From the NCBI RefSeq assembly GCF_016862435.1, contig NZ_BOMY01000047.1, positions 1 to 64,000 on the forward strand: DNA of 64,000 nucleotides, written 5' to 3'. Origin of the DNA: Paractinoplanes tereljensis (lineage in GTDB: Bacteria; Actinomycetota; Actinomycetes; Mycobacteriales; Micromonosporaceae). A program made the position numbers and the translations under genes. Numbering within the stretch: position 1 is the first letter of the stretch; every line of letters begins with the position of its first letter. A model generated the notes under the pieces. The model was given only the letters and a program-made list of their open reading frames with translations. It was not told where the DNA came from and did not search any database. This document shows positions 16,028 through 24,621 of the stretch, in pieces.

Positions 16028-19000
16028 ATGAAACGCAAGGGCTTTGCCCTGGGTGCGGCGGCGCTGATGCTGACGTCGTTCCTGACCTATCACTGGGTGG
16101 CCGAGGAGTTGAACGGCGAACGGGACTCGCAGTCCGTCGCCGCCAAGGACTTCGGCACCGTCAAGATCGTTGATGCGCCGCTGCCTGCGGACGGCGGCGC
16201 CTGGAAAGGATCGGCCAAGGGCCGCTGGCCCTCGGCCGGCTCCGCCGAGATCACCCTGACCGGCGGGGCCGTCTCGGCCCGCGCCGGGTCGATCCCGGTC
16301 ACGGTCCGACCGATCAAAAGCAAAAAGGCACCGTCCCGGGTACGGGTATCGACGCTGCCCGAGGAGCAGTCCACCAAGCTCGGCCTCAGCGGCCCGGTCC
16401 TCGCCGTCGAGGCGGACAGCGCCGGTGACGTCGAGGCCACCGTCGACTTCGACACCTTCACCGGCCTGTACGGCGGTAACTGGGCGAGCCGGCTGAACCT
16501 GGCCCAGCTGCCGGCCTGCGCGGCGACCACACCGGACAAGCCGGAGTGCCAGGACCTGACCCCGATCGAGACCGGGCGGAACGGCAACACCCTGTCCACC
16601 GCCCTGTCCCTGTCCGCCTCGGCGACGACGATGGTCGCGCTGGCCGCGGACACCGAGTCGGGCGAGGGCGACTACAAGGCCAGTGACCTGCAGGCGTCCG
16701 GTTCCTGGACGGTCGGCGACAGTTCCGGCGGCTTCACCTACACCAACGACATCGCGCTGCCGCCCGCACCGGGACCGACACCGCAGATCAGCCTGGGCTA
16801 CTCGTCGCAGATGGTCGACGGCCGCACCGCCGGCCGCAACAACCAGGCGTCCTGGGCCGGCGACGGCTGGGACTACTCGCCGGGCCTGATCGAGCGTTCC
16901 TACGTCGCGTGTGTCGACGACCGGGACAAGGCCGACGACAAGGACCCGAACAACAAGGACAAGAAGACCGCTCCCGACCAGTGCTGGAAGGAGAAGTCGC
17001 CGAACATCACCGTCTCGCTCGGCGGCACCAGCACCACCCTGGTCAAGGACGACGACACCGGCGCCTGGCGGCCGGCTCAGGACGCCAACTGGAAGGTCGA
17101 GTACAAGGGCTCGGTCGCGACCAAGAGCGACGCCACCTCCGAGTACTGGATCATCACGACGCCGGACGGCACCCGGCACTGGTTCGCCGGTGAGGTCGGC
17201 ACCTCCAGCTCGCGGTTGACCGTGCCGGTGTTCGGCAACCACGAGGGCGAGACCTGTCACGCCGACGCGTACAAGGACTCCTCCTGCAACCAGGCCTGGC
17301 GTTGGTTGCTGGACAAGGAAGTCGACGTCCACGGCAACATGACCCGGTACTACTACAAGAAGGAGACCGGGCACTACGGCGCGGCCGGCGACAAGGCCAA
17401 CCGGGTCTCGTTCGACCGGGGCGGCAACCTCGAGCGGATCGACTACGGCCTCAACACCGCGTTCCCGGACGTCGCGGCCACCGCCCGGGTGGTCTTCAGC
17501 ACCGCCGACCGGTGCACCACCGAGTGCTACAAGGACGACAAGCCGGTCAAGGCGAACTGGCCGGACGCGCCGTGGGACAAGGAGTGCCTGGCCGAGCCGT
17601 GTACCGACAAGCTCGCTCCGGTCTTCTTCTCGATCAAGCGGCTCACCAAGATCACCACGCAGGTCCGCAGCGGCAGCACCTTCAACCCGGTCGAGTCGTG
17701 GACCCTGGACCAGGAGTTCAAGGAGCCGAAGTCGGCCACCTCGGCCTCGCTCTGGCTCAAGTCGATCACCCACGCCGGCCACGTCGGCGGCACGGTCACC
17801 GATCCGCCGGTGGTCTTCACCGGTATCGAGATGACCAACCAGGTGAACGCGATCGCCGGTGCCCAGCTGTACTCCCGCTGGCGGATCGACAACATCCGCA
17901 CCGAGTCGGGCGCCGACATCCACGTCACGTACTCCGACCCGGACTGCGACGCCGGTGACCTGCCGGCGGTGGAGAGCAACACGCGGCTCTGCTACCCGGT
18001 CTACTGGACGCCGGACGGTTACTTCGACCCGACTCGGGACTGGTTCCGCAAGTACGTCGTCCGGGAGGTCACCCAGAGCGACCGCACCGCCGACCAGCCG
18101 CCGATCCTCACCCGCTACGCGTACTCCAACGAGGGCAGCAACGGCAACGTGCTGTGGGGCTGGGACGACAGCGAGTTCACCAAGAAGAAGCACCGCACGT
18201 ACGGCCAGTGGCGGGGCTACTCCCAGGTCATCACCCGGGTCGGGCAGACCGACACCGGCAAGGTGCTGACCACTCGCAAGCGCTTCTACCGGGGTCTCGA
18301 CGACCAGCCGCTGCCGGACGACAAGACCCGCAGCGTGCAGGTCACCGACGCGGCCGGAAACAGCTACAACGACCATCCGGCGCTGGCCGGCTCCCCGTTC
18401 GAGGAGGCGCACCTCGACGGCAGCACCGTCGTCGACGCGCAGGCCACGGCGTACTGGGTCAAGCAGACCGCGACCCGCAGCCGCACCGGCGGCAGCGACA
18501 AGGCGTACCGGGTCGCGCCGTCTGTGCAGAAGAGCCGCAAGCTGCTCGCGGCGGGCGTCTGGCAGCAGACCGAGACGCGTTCGGAGTACGACGGTGAAGG
18601 CAACGTCACCGAGATCTCCGAGCGCGGCGCGGACGAATCCTGCACCCGGTTCAGCTACGTGGCCAACGACGACCCCTGGCTGCGCGGCCTGGTGTCCCGC
18701 GAGGAGAAGGTCGCCAAGGCCTGCTCCGAGTCGGTCTCCCGGCCGGCCGACGTCATCTCCGACACCAAGACCTTCTACGACAAGTCGGAGACGTTCGGCA
18801 CCGCGCCCGCCAAGGGCCTGACCACCCGGGTCGACACGCTCAACGCCTGGACCGGCGGGGCGGCCGCGTACACCACCACCGGCCGGACCGGGTTCGACGC
18901 GCTCGGCCGCAAGACCAGCGAGACCGACGAACTGGGCAAGGTGACCACCACCGCCTACACCCCGGCCGGTCCCGGGCCGGTGACCCAGACGACGACGGTC

Positions 19001-22000
19001 AACCCGCTCGGCCACAAGGTGATCACCGATCAGGACCCGGCCTGGGCCGAGCCCACGTCCATCCTGGACGCCAACAGCAAGCGCACCGACCTGGAGCGGG
19101 ACGGCCTCGGCCGGCTCACCAAGGTGTGGCTGCCGGGCCGGGCCAAGGCCAGCGCCACCCCGAACATGGAGTTCGGGTACCTGATTCGCAACAACGGCCC
19201 GCTCGCGGTCACCACCAAGCGCCTCGGGCCGAACGGGAACTACGTCACCGAGATCGGTCTGTTCGACTCGCTGTACCGGACGGTGCAGACGCAGGAGGAC
19301 GCGCAGAAGACCACCGACGGCAAGGACGCCCGGATCATCACCGGCACCGGGTACAACGACCGGGGCCAGGTCGAGGTCGAGTCGGGTGACGTCTACGCGT
19401 TCGGCAAGCCGGCCACCAACCGGGTGGAGGTCACGCCGGGCGAGGACCGCAACCGGACCGTCAACTCCTACGACAGCCTGGGGCAGGTCACCGAGAAGGC
19501 GCTCTGGTCGTACAACGTCCGCAAGTGGGCGACCACCACGGCGTACGGCGGCAGCTCGGCCGGGTGGCAGACCGCGGTGACCCCGCCGGCCGGGGGCACC
19601 CCGACCGTCGAGATCGAGAACGCCGACGGCGACGTCATCGAGAAGCGCGAGTTCCAGGGCATCGTCCCGGCCGGCGACTTCGACGCGACCAAGTACACCT
19701 ACACCCCGCGCGGTGACCTGGCCACGGTCAACAAGGACGGGTTCACCTGGAAGTACGAGTACGACCTGCGTGGCCGTGAGGTCAAGACGACCGACCCGGA
19801 CAAGGGCGCCACGACGGTCGAGTACAACAACGCCGACGACGTGGTGAAGTCGACCGACGCCAAGGGCGACATCGTCGCCACCACCTACGACGACCTGGGC
19901 CGGCAGAAGGAACGCTTCTTCAACGGCACCAAGTCGGCCACCTGGACGTACGACACCGTGGCCAAGGGTCACCCGACCAAGTCGACGTCGATCGTCAACG
20001 GCTACTCCTTCAGCCGCGAGGTCTACGAGTACAACGACTCGTACCAGGTCGTCGACGAGGAGTCGGTCATCCCGTCGATGCCCGGGCTGACCGCCCTGGC
20101 CGGCACCTACGTCACCACGCACACCTACACGGTGAACGGCCTGCAGTGGCGCAGCAGCCTGCCGAAGGTCGGCCCGATGGAGCGGGAGATCCTCACCCGC
20201 ACCTACGACGACCTGGGCAACGTGGTCAAGCTGGCGGGGACCTCGTCGCCGTCCGGCGCGGTCCGCACCTACGTCGACCGGAGCACCTACTCGCCGTACG
20301 GCGAGGTGCTGAACCGCTGGCTCGGCACGCCGGTCGGGGACAAGCCGCAGGCCTACCAGAACTACGTCTACGACGACGCCACCCGGCGTCTGCAGGAGTT
20401 CTACTTCGACCGGGACGGCACCGTCCCGAACGTCGCGGCCCTGAAGTACACGTACGACGCCGCCGGCAACGTGCTCTCGATGGCGAACCGGCCGATCGAC
20501 GAGGACAACAACGCCCGGGCCGGCGAGGAGGACGTGCAGTGCTTCTCCTACGACTACCTTCGCCGGTTGACGCAGGCCTGGTCGCAGGTGAACACCGCGT
20601 GCGGGACCCCGGCGGCGAGCGGTAAGGCGCCGTACTGGAAGTCCTGGACCTTCGACAAGCAGGGCTCGCGGACCTCGGCGACCGACCGGGTCACCGGCAA
20701 GACCTCCAACTACACCTACGACGGCTCCTCGCACGAGCTGAAGAACGTCACCACCGACGGGCAGGTCGACACCTACGGCTACAACGTCCGGGGCGACCTG
20801 GAAACTCGCACGATCGGCAACCGGACCGAGACGTACACCTGGAGTGCCCACGACAAGCTGACCAAGATCAGCGGGCCGGACGGCGACACCACCATGGTGT
20901 ACGACGTCGACGGCAACCGGATCGCCCGGATCGACCCGGGCAGCGCGGCCAGCATCTTCATCTACGGCCACGAGTACACGACCACGCCGACCGCGGGCAC
21001 CACCGCGACCCGCTACTACGAGCACGGCGGCGACACGGTCGCCTCCCGCACCGACAGCACCAGCAAAAAGGGCGACATCATCTGGCTGGGGGCGGACCAG
21101 CAGGATTCGGCCGCCTGGGCGATCAACTCGGTCACCCGAGTGTCCACGGTCAAGTACAACGACCCGTACGGCAACTCGCGCGGCACCACCGAGCAGTGGC
21201 CGTCCGGGCAGCGTGACTTCGTCGGCGGGGTCAAGGATCCGACCGGGCTGATCCTGCTCGGCGCGCGGTTCTACGACCCGAGGACGGGTGCGTTCATCTC
21301 GGTCGACCCCGAGGTGGACGAGTACGACCCGCAACGCCTGCATCCGTACGCCTACGCCAACAACAACCCGGCCACCTTCTCCGACCCGGACGGGCTGTTC
21401 TGGGGTGCGCTCAAGAACGGCATCCAGAAGGCGGCCAGCTCGGTCGCCAGTGCGGCGGTCAGTGCGACCAAGGCCGTGGTCAACAACGCCGGCACGATCG
21501 CCAACGTCGCGGGCACCATCGCCACGGTCGCGGCCTTCCTGCCACCACCGGCCCAGATCGTCGCGGCGGCGGCGGGCGCGGTAGCCGCGGTCGCCGGGGC
21601 CATCGACACCATCAAGGGCTGCGTGGGCGGCGACAACCTCGGTTGCGCGGTCGGCGTGGCCGGGATGATCCCCGGTGTCCGGCAGGCGAAGAACGCGGTC
21701 CGCGGCATCAGCGCGGCCAAGGGCGCGATCAAGGGCGGCCTGAAGAAGGGTGCGGACTTCTTCAAACGGAAGAGCCGCGCCGAGATGGAAGCCGCCGCCG
21801 AGAAGACCCGGGACGACTACATCGAGGGCAAGGGCCAGAACTGGGCGAGCACCTACACCGGTGCCTACAACCCGAAGACCGGGGAGACCGCGGCCGGGCA
21901 CTCCGGCCGGGGCACCGGCGGCTGTGCCGAGCAGTGCGCCCAGAACAAGCTCGGGCTGAAGGACAAGCAGGTCCGCTTCACCCGGGCGAAGGGTTGGTTC

Positions 22001-22168
22001 GGGCGGGGCAAGGACAAGGTGATGAAGGAGCGCGGCATCTGCACCAGTTGCCAGAAGCGCTATTCACCTCGCCAGTTCCCGCGCGGCGTCGACTACTACC
22101 CGGGCGGCCGCTGGAGCACCAACCCGTGGTATCGCTTCATGTACCTGTTCCGTAAGTACATGTTCTAG
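16028..22168 (+). CDS. RHS-repeat polymorphic toxin with C-terminal CAE/CxxC deaminase-like domain
   Basis: A 2046-residue secreted toxin. A signal-anchor segment (about 8-24) leads to a beta-rich N-terminal module and then many YD/RHS repeats (for example YDLRGREVKTTDPDKGAT, YDDLGRQKERFF), which in this family form a shell around the toxin. The RHS core-associated motif GLILLGARFYDPRTGAF lies near 1739-1755 and ends at DPDGL near 1785. After an Ala-rich hydrophobic stretch (about 1797-1890) comes the toxin part with H1958 (AGHSG), C1966-A-E1968-Q and C2005-T-S-C2008. That is the zinc ligand, catalytic Glu and CxxC layout of the deaminase superfamily used in bacterial toxins. The exact family and base substrate cannot be told. 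ATG 16028 follows GGGAG. Confidence 0.88.
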   Translation: MKRKGFALGAAALMLTSFLTYHWVAEELNGERDSQSVAAKDFGTVKIVDAPLPADGGAWKGSAKGRWPSAGSAEITLTGGAVSARAGSIPVTVRPIKSKKAPSRVRVSTLPEEQSTKLGLSGPVLAVEADSAGDVEATVDFDTFTGLYGGNWASRLNLAQLPACAATTPDKPECQDLTPIETGRNGNTLSTALSLSASATTMVALAADTESGEGDYKASDLQASGSWTVGDSSGGFTYTNDIALPPAPGPTPQISLGYSSQMVDGRTAGRNNQASWAGDGWDYSPGLIERSYVACVDDRDKADDKDPNNKDKKTAPDQCWKEKSPNITVSLGGTSTTLVKDDDTGAWRPAQDANWKVEYKGSVATKSDATSEYWIITTPDGTRHWFAGEVGTSSSRLTVPVFGNHEGETCHADAYKDSSCNQAWRWLLDKEVDVHGNMTRYYYKKETGHYGAAGDKANRVSFDRGGNLERIDYGLNTAFPDVAATARVVFSTADRCTTECYKDDKPVKANWPDAPWDKECLAEPCTDKLAPVFFSIKRLTKITTQVRSGSTFNPVESWTLDQEFKEPKSATSASLWLKSITHAGHVGGTVTDPPVVFTGIEMTNQVNAIAGAQLYSRWRIDNIRTESGADIHVTYSDPDCDAGDLPAVESNTRLCYPVYWTPDGYFDPTRDWFRKYVVREVTQSDRTADQPPILTRYAYSNEGSNGNVLWGWDDSEFTKKKHRTYGQWRGYSQVITRVGQTDTGKVLTTRKRFYRGLDDQPLPDDKTRSVQVTDAAGNSYNDHPALAGSPFEEAHLDGSTVVDAQATAYWVKQTATRSRTGGSDKAYRVAPSVQKSRKLLAAGVWQQTETRSEYDGEGNVTEISERGADESCTRFSYVANDDPWLRGLVSREEKVAKACSESVSRPADVISDTKTFYDKSETFGTAPAKGLTTRVDTLNAWTGGAAAYTTTGRTGFDALGRKTSETDELGKVTTTAYTPAGPGPVTQTTTVNPLGHKVITDQDPAWAEPTSILDANSKRTDLERDGLGRLTKVWLPGRAKASATPNMEFGYLIRNNGPLAVTTKRLGPNGNYVTEIGLFDSLYRTVQTQEDAQKTTDGKDARIITGTGYNDRGQVEVESGDVYAFGKPATNRVEVTPGEDRNRTVNSYDSLGQVTEKALWSYNVRKWATTTAYGGSSAGWQTAVTPPAGGTPTVEIENADGDVIEKREFQGIVPAGDFDATKYTYTPRGDLATVNKDGFTWKYEYDLRGREVKTTDPDKGATTVEYNNADDVVKSTDAKGDIVATTYDDLGRQKERFFNGTKSATWTYDTVAKGHPTKSTSIVNGYSFSREVYEYNDSYQVVDEESVIPSMPGLTALAGTYVTTHTYTVNGLQWRSSLPKVGPMEREILTRTYDDLGNVVKLAGTSSPSGAVRTYVDRSTYSPYGEVLNRWLGTPVGDKPQAYQNYVYDDATRRLQEFYFDRDGTVPNVAALKYTYDAAGNVLSMANRPIDEDNNARAGEEDVQCFSYDYLRRLTQAWSQVNTACGTPAASGKAPYWKSWTFDKQGSRTSATDRVTGKTSNYTYDGSSHELKNVTTDGQVDTYGYNVRGDLETRTIGNRTETYTWSAHDKLTKISGPDGDTTMVYDVDGNRIARIDPGSAASIFIYGHEYTTTPTAGTTATRYYEHGGDTVASRTDSTSKKGDIIWLGADQQDSAAWAINSVTRVSTVKYNDPYGNSRGTTEQWPSGQRDFVGGVKDPTGLILLGARFYDPRTGAFISVDPEVDEYDPQRLHPYAYANNNPATFSDPDGLFWGALKNGIQKAASSVASAAVSATKAVVNNAGTIANVAGTIATVAAFLPPPAQIVAAAAGAVAAVAGAIDTIKGCVGGDNLGCAVGVAGMIPGVRQAKNAVRGISAAKGAIKGGLKKGADFFKRKSRAEMEAAAEKTRDDYIEGKGQNWASTYTGAYNPKTGETAAGHSGRGTGGCAEQCAQNKLGLKDKQVRFTRAKGWFGRGKDKVMKERGICTSCQKRYSPRQFPRGVDYYPGGRWSTNPWYRFMYLFRKYMF

Positions 22169-22212
22169 AGACCGGCGTGGCCGGATCGGACAACTGACCA
22201 GGAGGTAGTCAA

Positions 22213-22854
22213 GTGCTGGGAAAGTGGCGGCGGAACAAGGCGGCCGAGTCCGATCCGGCTTCTCTGGAAGCGGTGCTGCCCGGGGTGGGCGCGGTTCCAT
22301 GGGCGCAGTTGCGCAGCGGGTTGCGCAAGCCGGCACCCGACCTGCCGGGCCTGCTGGCCACGCTCGCCTCGGCCCCGGACGGCAGTGATCTCACCGTCGT
22401 CGAAGCCGACCTGGTCGAACGGCTCATCCCGGATGGCCTGTTGTTCCAGGTAACGCCGTTCACGATCCCATTCCTGGCGCGCATCGCGCAGGACTCGGAA
22501 CATCGGGAGGCGTCGCTTGTCGCTCAGACGCTCCTGGAACGCATCGCGTACGGCGATCCGGAGGCGGACGAACTGGCCGCCGGCCACGACGACCTGCATC
22601 GGGACGTCGGTAGAGGGCTCACCGAGCTGGTCGAGTTCCTCTACCGGCTGGCCGCCTCGCCGGAGCCGGACGACCGGGCCGAGGCAGTGACCATTCTGGC
22701 CCCGGTGGACGGCCGGTCGGAGCGCTTCCGGCGGCTGCTCGCCGAGGCCGGTGGTCCTGGCGAGGACGAGGTGGTGACCGCGGCGGTCCGGGACGCCCAG
22801 GAATACCTGGCCGACGTCGCTAGCGGCGACCGGCCCGGACTGCCGGTCGACTAG
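22213..22854 (+). CDS. Candidate immunity protein, HEAT-like helical repeats
   Basis: A 213-residue soluble helical protein 44 bp after the RHS toxin on the same strand, the standard place for an immunity gene. The segments VPWAQLRSGLRKPAPDLPGL (about 29-48) and TPFTIPFLARIAQDSEHREA with the following LVAQTLLERIAYG resemble HEAT-type immunity proteins of polymorphic toxin systems. It is acidic overall, with no signal peptide, as expected for cytosolic protection. A GGAGG lies upstream and the GTG at 22213 opens the frame. Its last 35 bp overlap the convergent glycosyltransferase gene. The immunity role is inferred from position and fold-like pattern. Confidence 0.75.
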   Translation: MLGKWRRNKAAESDPASLEAVLPGVGAVPWAQLRSGLRKPAPDLPGLLATLASAPDGSDLTVVEADLVERLIPDGLLFQVTPFTIPFLARIAQDSEHREASLVAQTLLERIAYGDPEADELAAGHDDLHRDVGRGLTELVEFLYRLAASPEPDDRAEAVTILAPVDGRSERFRRLLAEAGGPGEDEVVTAAVRDAQEYLADVASGDRPGLPVD

Positions 22855-24295
22855 GCAAGCTCTCCCGGACGAACAGGGTGATGGTGAAGCCACTCACCCG
22901 CCAGAAGACGAGTTGGTCGTACTCCTTGAGTACGGCCTTCTCGCCGTAGGTGAGCTGGTTGGTGGCGGTCGCCCGGTAGACCGGGTCGAGGTTGTCGGCC
23001 GCCATCACCCAGATCCGCTTGGTGTCGCCGAGGCACTTCACCGCGTCTTTGCACTCGGTGGCCCACAGCGACGCGTTCGAGACCTCGGAGGAGGTCAGCA
23101 TCAGGTCGCGCGGCGCCCGGTCCCGTAGGTAATAGGCCAACCCGAGGTCGGTGGCCTGCCAGCCGTCGCGCGGCGCGTAGATGATGCCGTCGCCCGGCGC
23201 CTGGTTCTCCAGGATCACCTCGGCGGCCGACTCGAAGTCGAACGACGAATGGGCCCGGCGCATCGCCTGCTGGGCGGGCAGGCCGATGGCGCCGAGCGCC
23301 AAAACCGCTACCAGGGCCACCGGCAGGCGGAGAAGGCTCAGCCCGGCGCCGGCCAGGGCACACAGCAGGGGTACGGCGAACATCAGATAGCGGGACACGA
23401 AGATCGGCGCGACCAGTTGGTCGTACGCGTAAAGCAGGCCGACCGGCAGCAACGCCGCCGCCCAGAGCACCGCGGCCGGGGTTGCCTTTCCGCGTTTGAG
23501 CGCGAGAATCGCCAGCCCGGGCACCGCCCCGCCGAGGATCGGCGCCACGAACAGCGACCCGGCCACGTCCGCCAGGGCCCTCGGCATCGCCTTGTCCAGC
23601 CAGTTCAGCTGGCTGGACTGCTGGCCCAGCCCGTTGCGGGTCAGCGGCAGCATCGCGCCCACCCCGGCAGCGACCGCGAGCACCCACCACAGCGCCCGCC
23701 ACCGCCCGCTCCGCCACACCGCGACCAGCACCATCACCAGATGTCCGGCCAGCACCATCAGGCTGAGCAGGTGGGACAGGCCGGCCAGGGCCACGCACAG
23801 GGCGTACCCGGTCCAGGTCCACCAGCGCGACCGGTCGAGTGCGATCGCCAGCAGCAGGGTGGCCAGCGCCACGAAGAGGGTGGCGAACGCGTACCCGCGA
23901 ATCTCCTGGCCATAGCGCGACACCGCCGGCATGACCGCGAAGAGCAGGCCACCGAGCAGCCCGGCCGCGTTGCCCCACCAGCGCCGGGCGAGCAGCGCCA
24001 CCACGGCCGCGGTCGCCGTCATCGCGATGATCGACGGCACCCGCATGGCGACCGCCGAGTCCCCGTACCAGCCGATCCAGTAGTGCAGGAACAGGTAGTA
24101 CGGCACCAGGACGCCATCGATGTGCCGGCCGGTCGCGATGATCTGGTCGACGTTGCGGCTGGCGATGCTCCAGCTGGCGATCTCGTCCCGCCACGGGCCC
24201 GGCCGGGCGGCCTGGTAGCTCACCGCGAAACCGGCCGCGACGGCGGGCAGCACCCAGCACAACTGGGTGCGCAACCAAGCCGGAAGGAATCTCAC
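22820..24295 (-). CDS. GT39-like integral-membrane glycosyltransferase
   Basis: A 491-residue protein with about 10-12 hydrophobic helices and a soluble C-terminal part after about residue 360. The first extracytoplasmic loop has WRDEIASW (about 35-42), the acidic motif used for lipid-linked sugar donors in the PMT/ArnT-like GT-C superfamily. The C-terminal part has YAPRDGWQATDLGLAYYLRD. Such proteins transfer a sugar from polyprenyl phosphate to an envelope acceptor; the acceptor here is unknown. The GTG at 24295 gives M-R-F-L-P-A-W just before the first helix; longer frames would add a non-membrane N-terminus without support. The 3' end overlaps the immunity gene. Confidence 0.82.
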   Translation of the reverse strand: MRFLPAWLRTQLCWVLPAVAAGFAVSYQAARPGPWRDEIASWSIASRNVDQIIATGRHIDGVLVPYYLFLHYWIGWYGDSAVAMRVPSIIAMTATAAVVALLARRWWGNAAGLLGGLLFAVMPAVSRYGQEIRGYAFATLFVALATLLLAIALDRSRWWTWTGYALCVALAGLSHLLSLMVLAGHLVMVLVAVWRSGRWRALWWVLAVAAGVGAMLPLTRNGLGQQSSQLNWLDKAMPRALADVAGSLFVAPILGGAVPGLAILALKRGKATPAAVLWAAALLPVGLLYAYDQLVAPIFVSRYLMFAVPLLCALAGAGLSLLRLPVALVAVLALGAIGLPAQQAMRRAHSSFDFESAAEVILENQAPGDGIIYAPRDGWQATDLGLAYYLRDRAPRDLMLTSSEVSNASLWATECKDAVKCLGDTKRIWVMAADNLDPVYRATATNQLTYGEKAVLKEYDQLVFWRVSGFTITLFVRESLPSRPAVRAGRR

Positions 24296-24412
24296 GAGGG
24301 GACAGGGTTCCAGGTGTGATCGACGAGGGGTAATCCAGGTGTGCTGGTAGGCACACTCCCGGAATCTGGACCGTACTGGCCCAGAATGCCTCCGTGTGTA
24401 AGGCTTACCCCC

Positions 24413-24499
24413 ATGACCGCTGCTGTTGACCGCCGCTTCGTGGCTCGCCGCCACGTTGATTACGGCCGCGTCCGCAGCGCGATGTGTCCGGCTTACTGA
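24413..24499 (+). CDS. Cysteine-containing leader peptide (putative attenuator) of the sulfite-reductase operon
   Basis: A 28-residue ORF opening M-T-A-A-V-D-R-R and ending RHVDYGRVRSAMCPAY. The R-H-(V/I)-D-x-x-R-V-x-S-A-x-C pattern is that of the short putative leader peptides found upstream of sulfur and cysteine genes in actinomycetes. The single Cys codon four positions before the stop would let ribosome stalling report cysteinyl-tRNA supply. The ORF ends 122 bp before the sulfite reductase start. Confidence 0.78.
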   Translation: MTAAVDRRFVARRHVDYGRVRSAMCPAY

Positions 24500-24581
24500 C
24501 GCCGCCCGATTTGAGTCCGGGCGTGCGAGACGCGCCGGCACTCTCCTGACACAGACGTCACGAGTCCTCCAAATGCCGAAC

Positions 24582-24605
24582 GTGTCGACGTGCGCCCACC
24601 GACAC
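24582..24605 (+). promoter_or_regulatory. Small inverted repeat before the sulfite reductase ribosome site
   Basis: GTGTCG (24582-24587) and CGACAC (24600-24605) can form a 6-bp stem with a 12-base loop, ending two bases before GGAGG of the sulfite reductase gene. It could take part in leader-dependent control, but the short stem makes this weak. Confidence 0.3.
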
Positions 24606-24621
24606 CCGGAGGACCGCCGAC

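Noticed and set aside
15929..21901. Very long open frame on the minus strand opposite the RHS gene (about 1990 codons)
   Set aside because: Arg/Gly/Val-rich composition without domains; in high-GC DNA the antisense frame of a real gene stays open by codon bias. The plus-strand RHS repeats are clear.
24500..24621. Possible riboswitch in front of the sulfite reductase gene
   Set aside because: I see no recognisable SAM or cobalamin riboswitch core; the leader peptide explains the context better.
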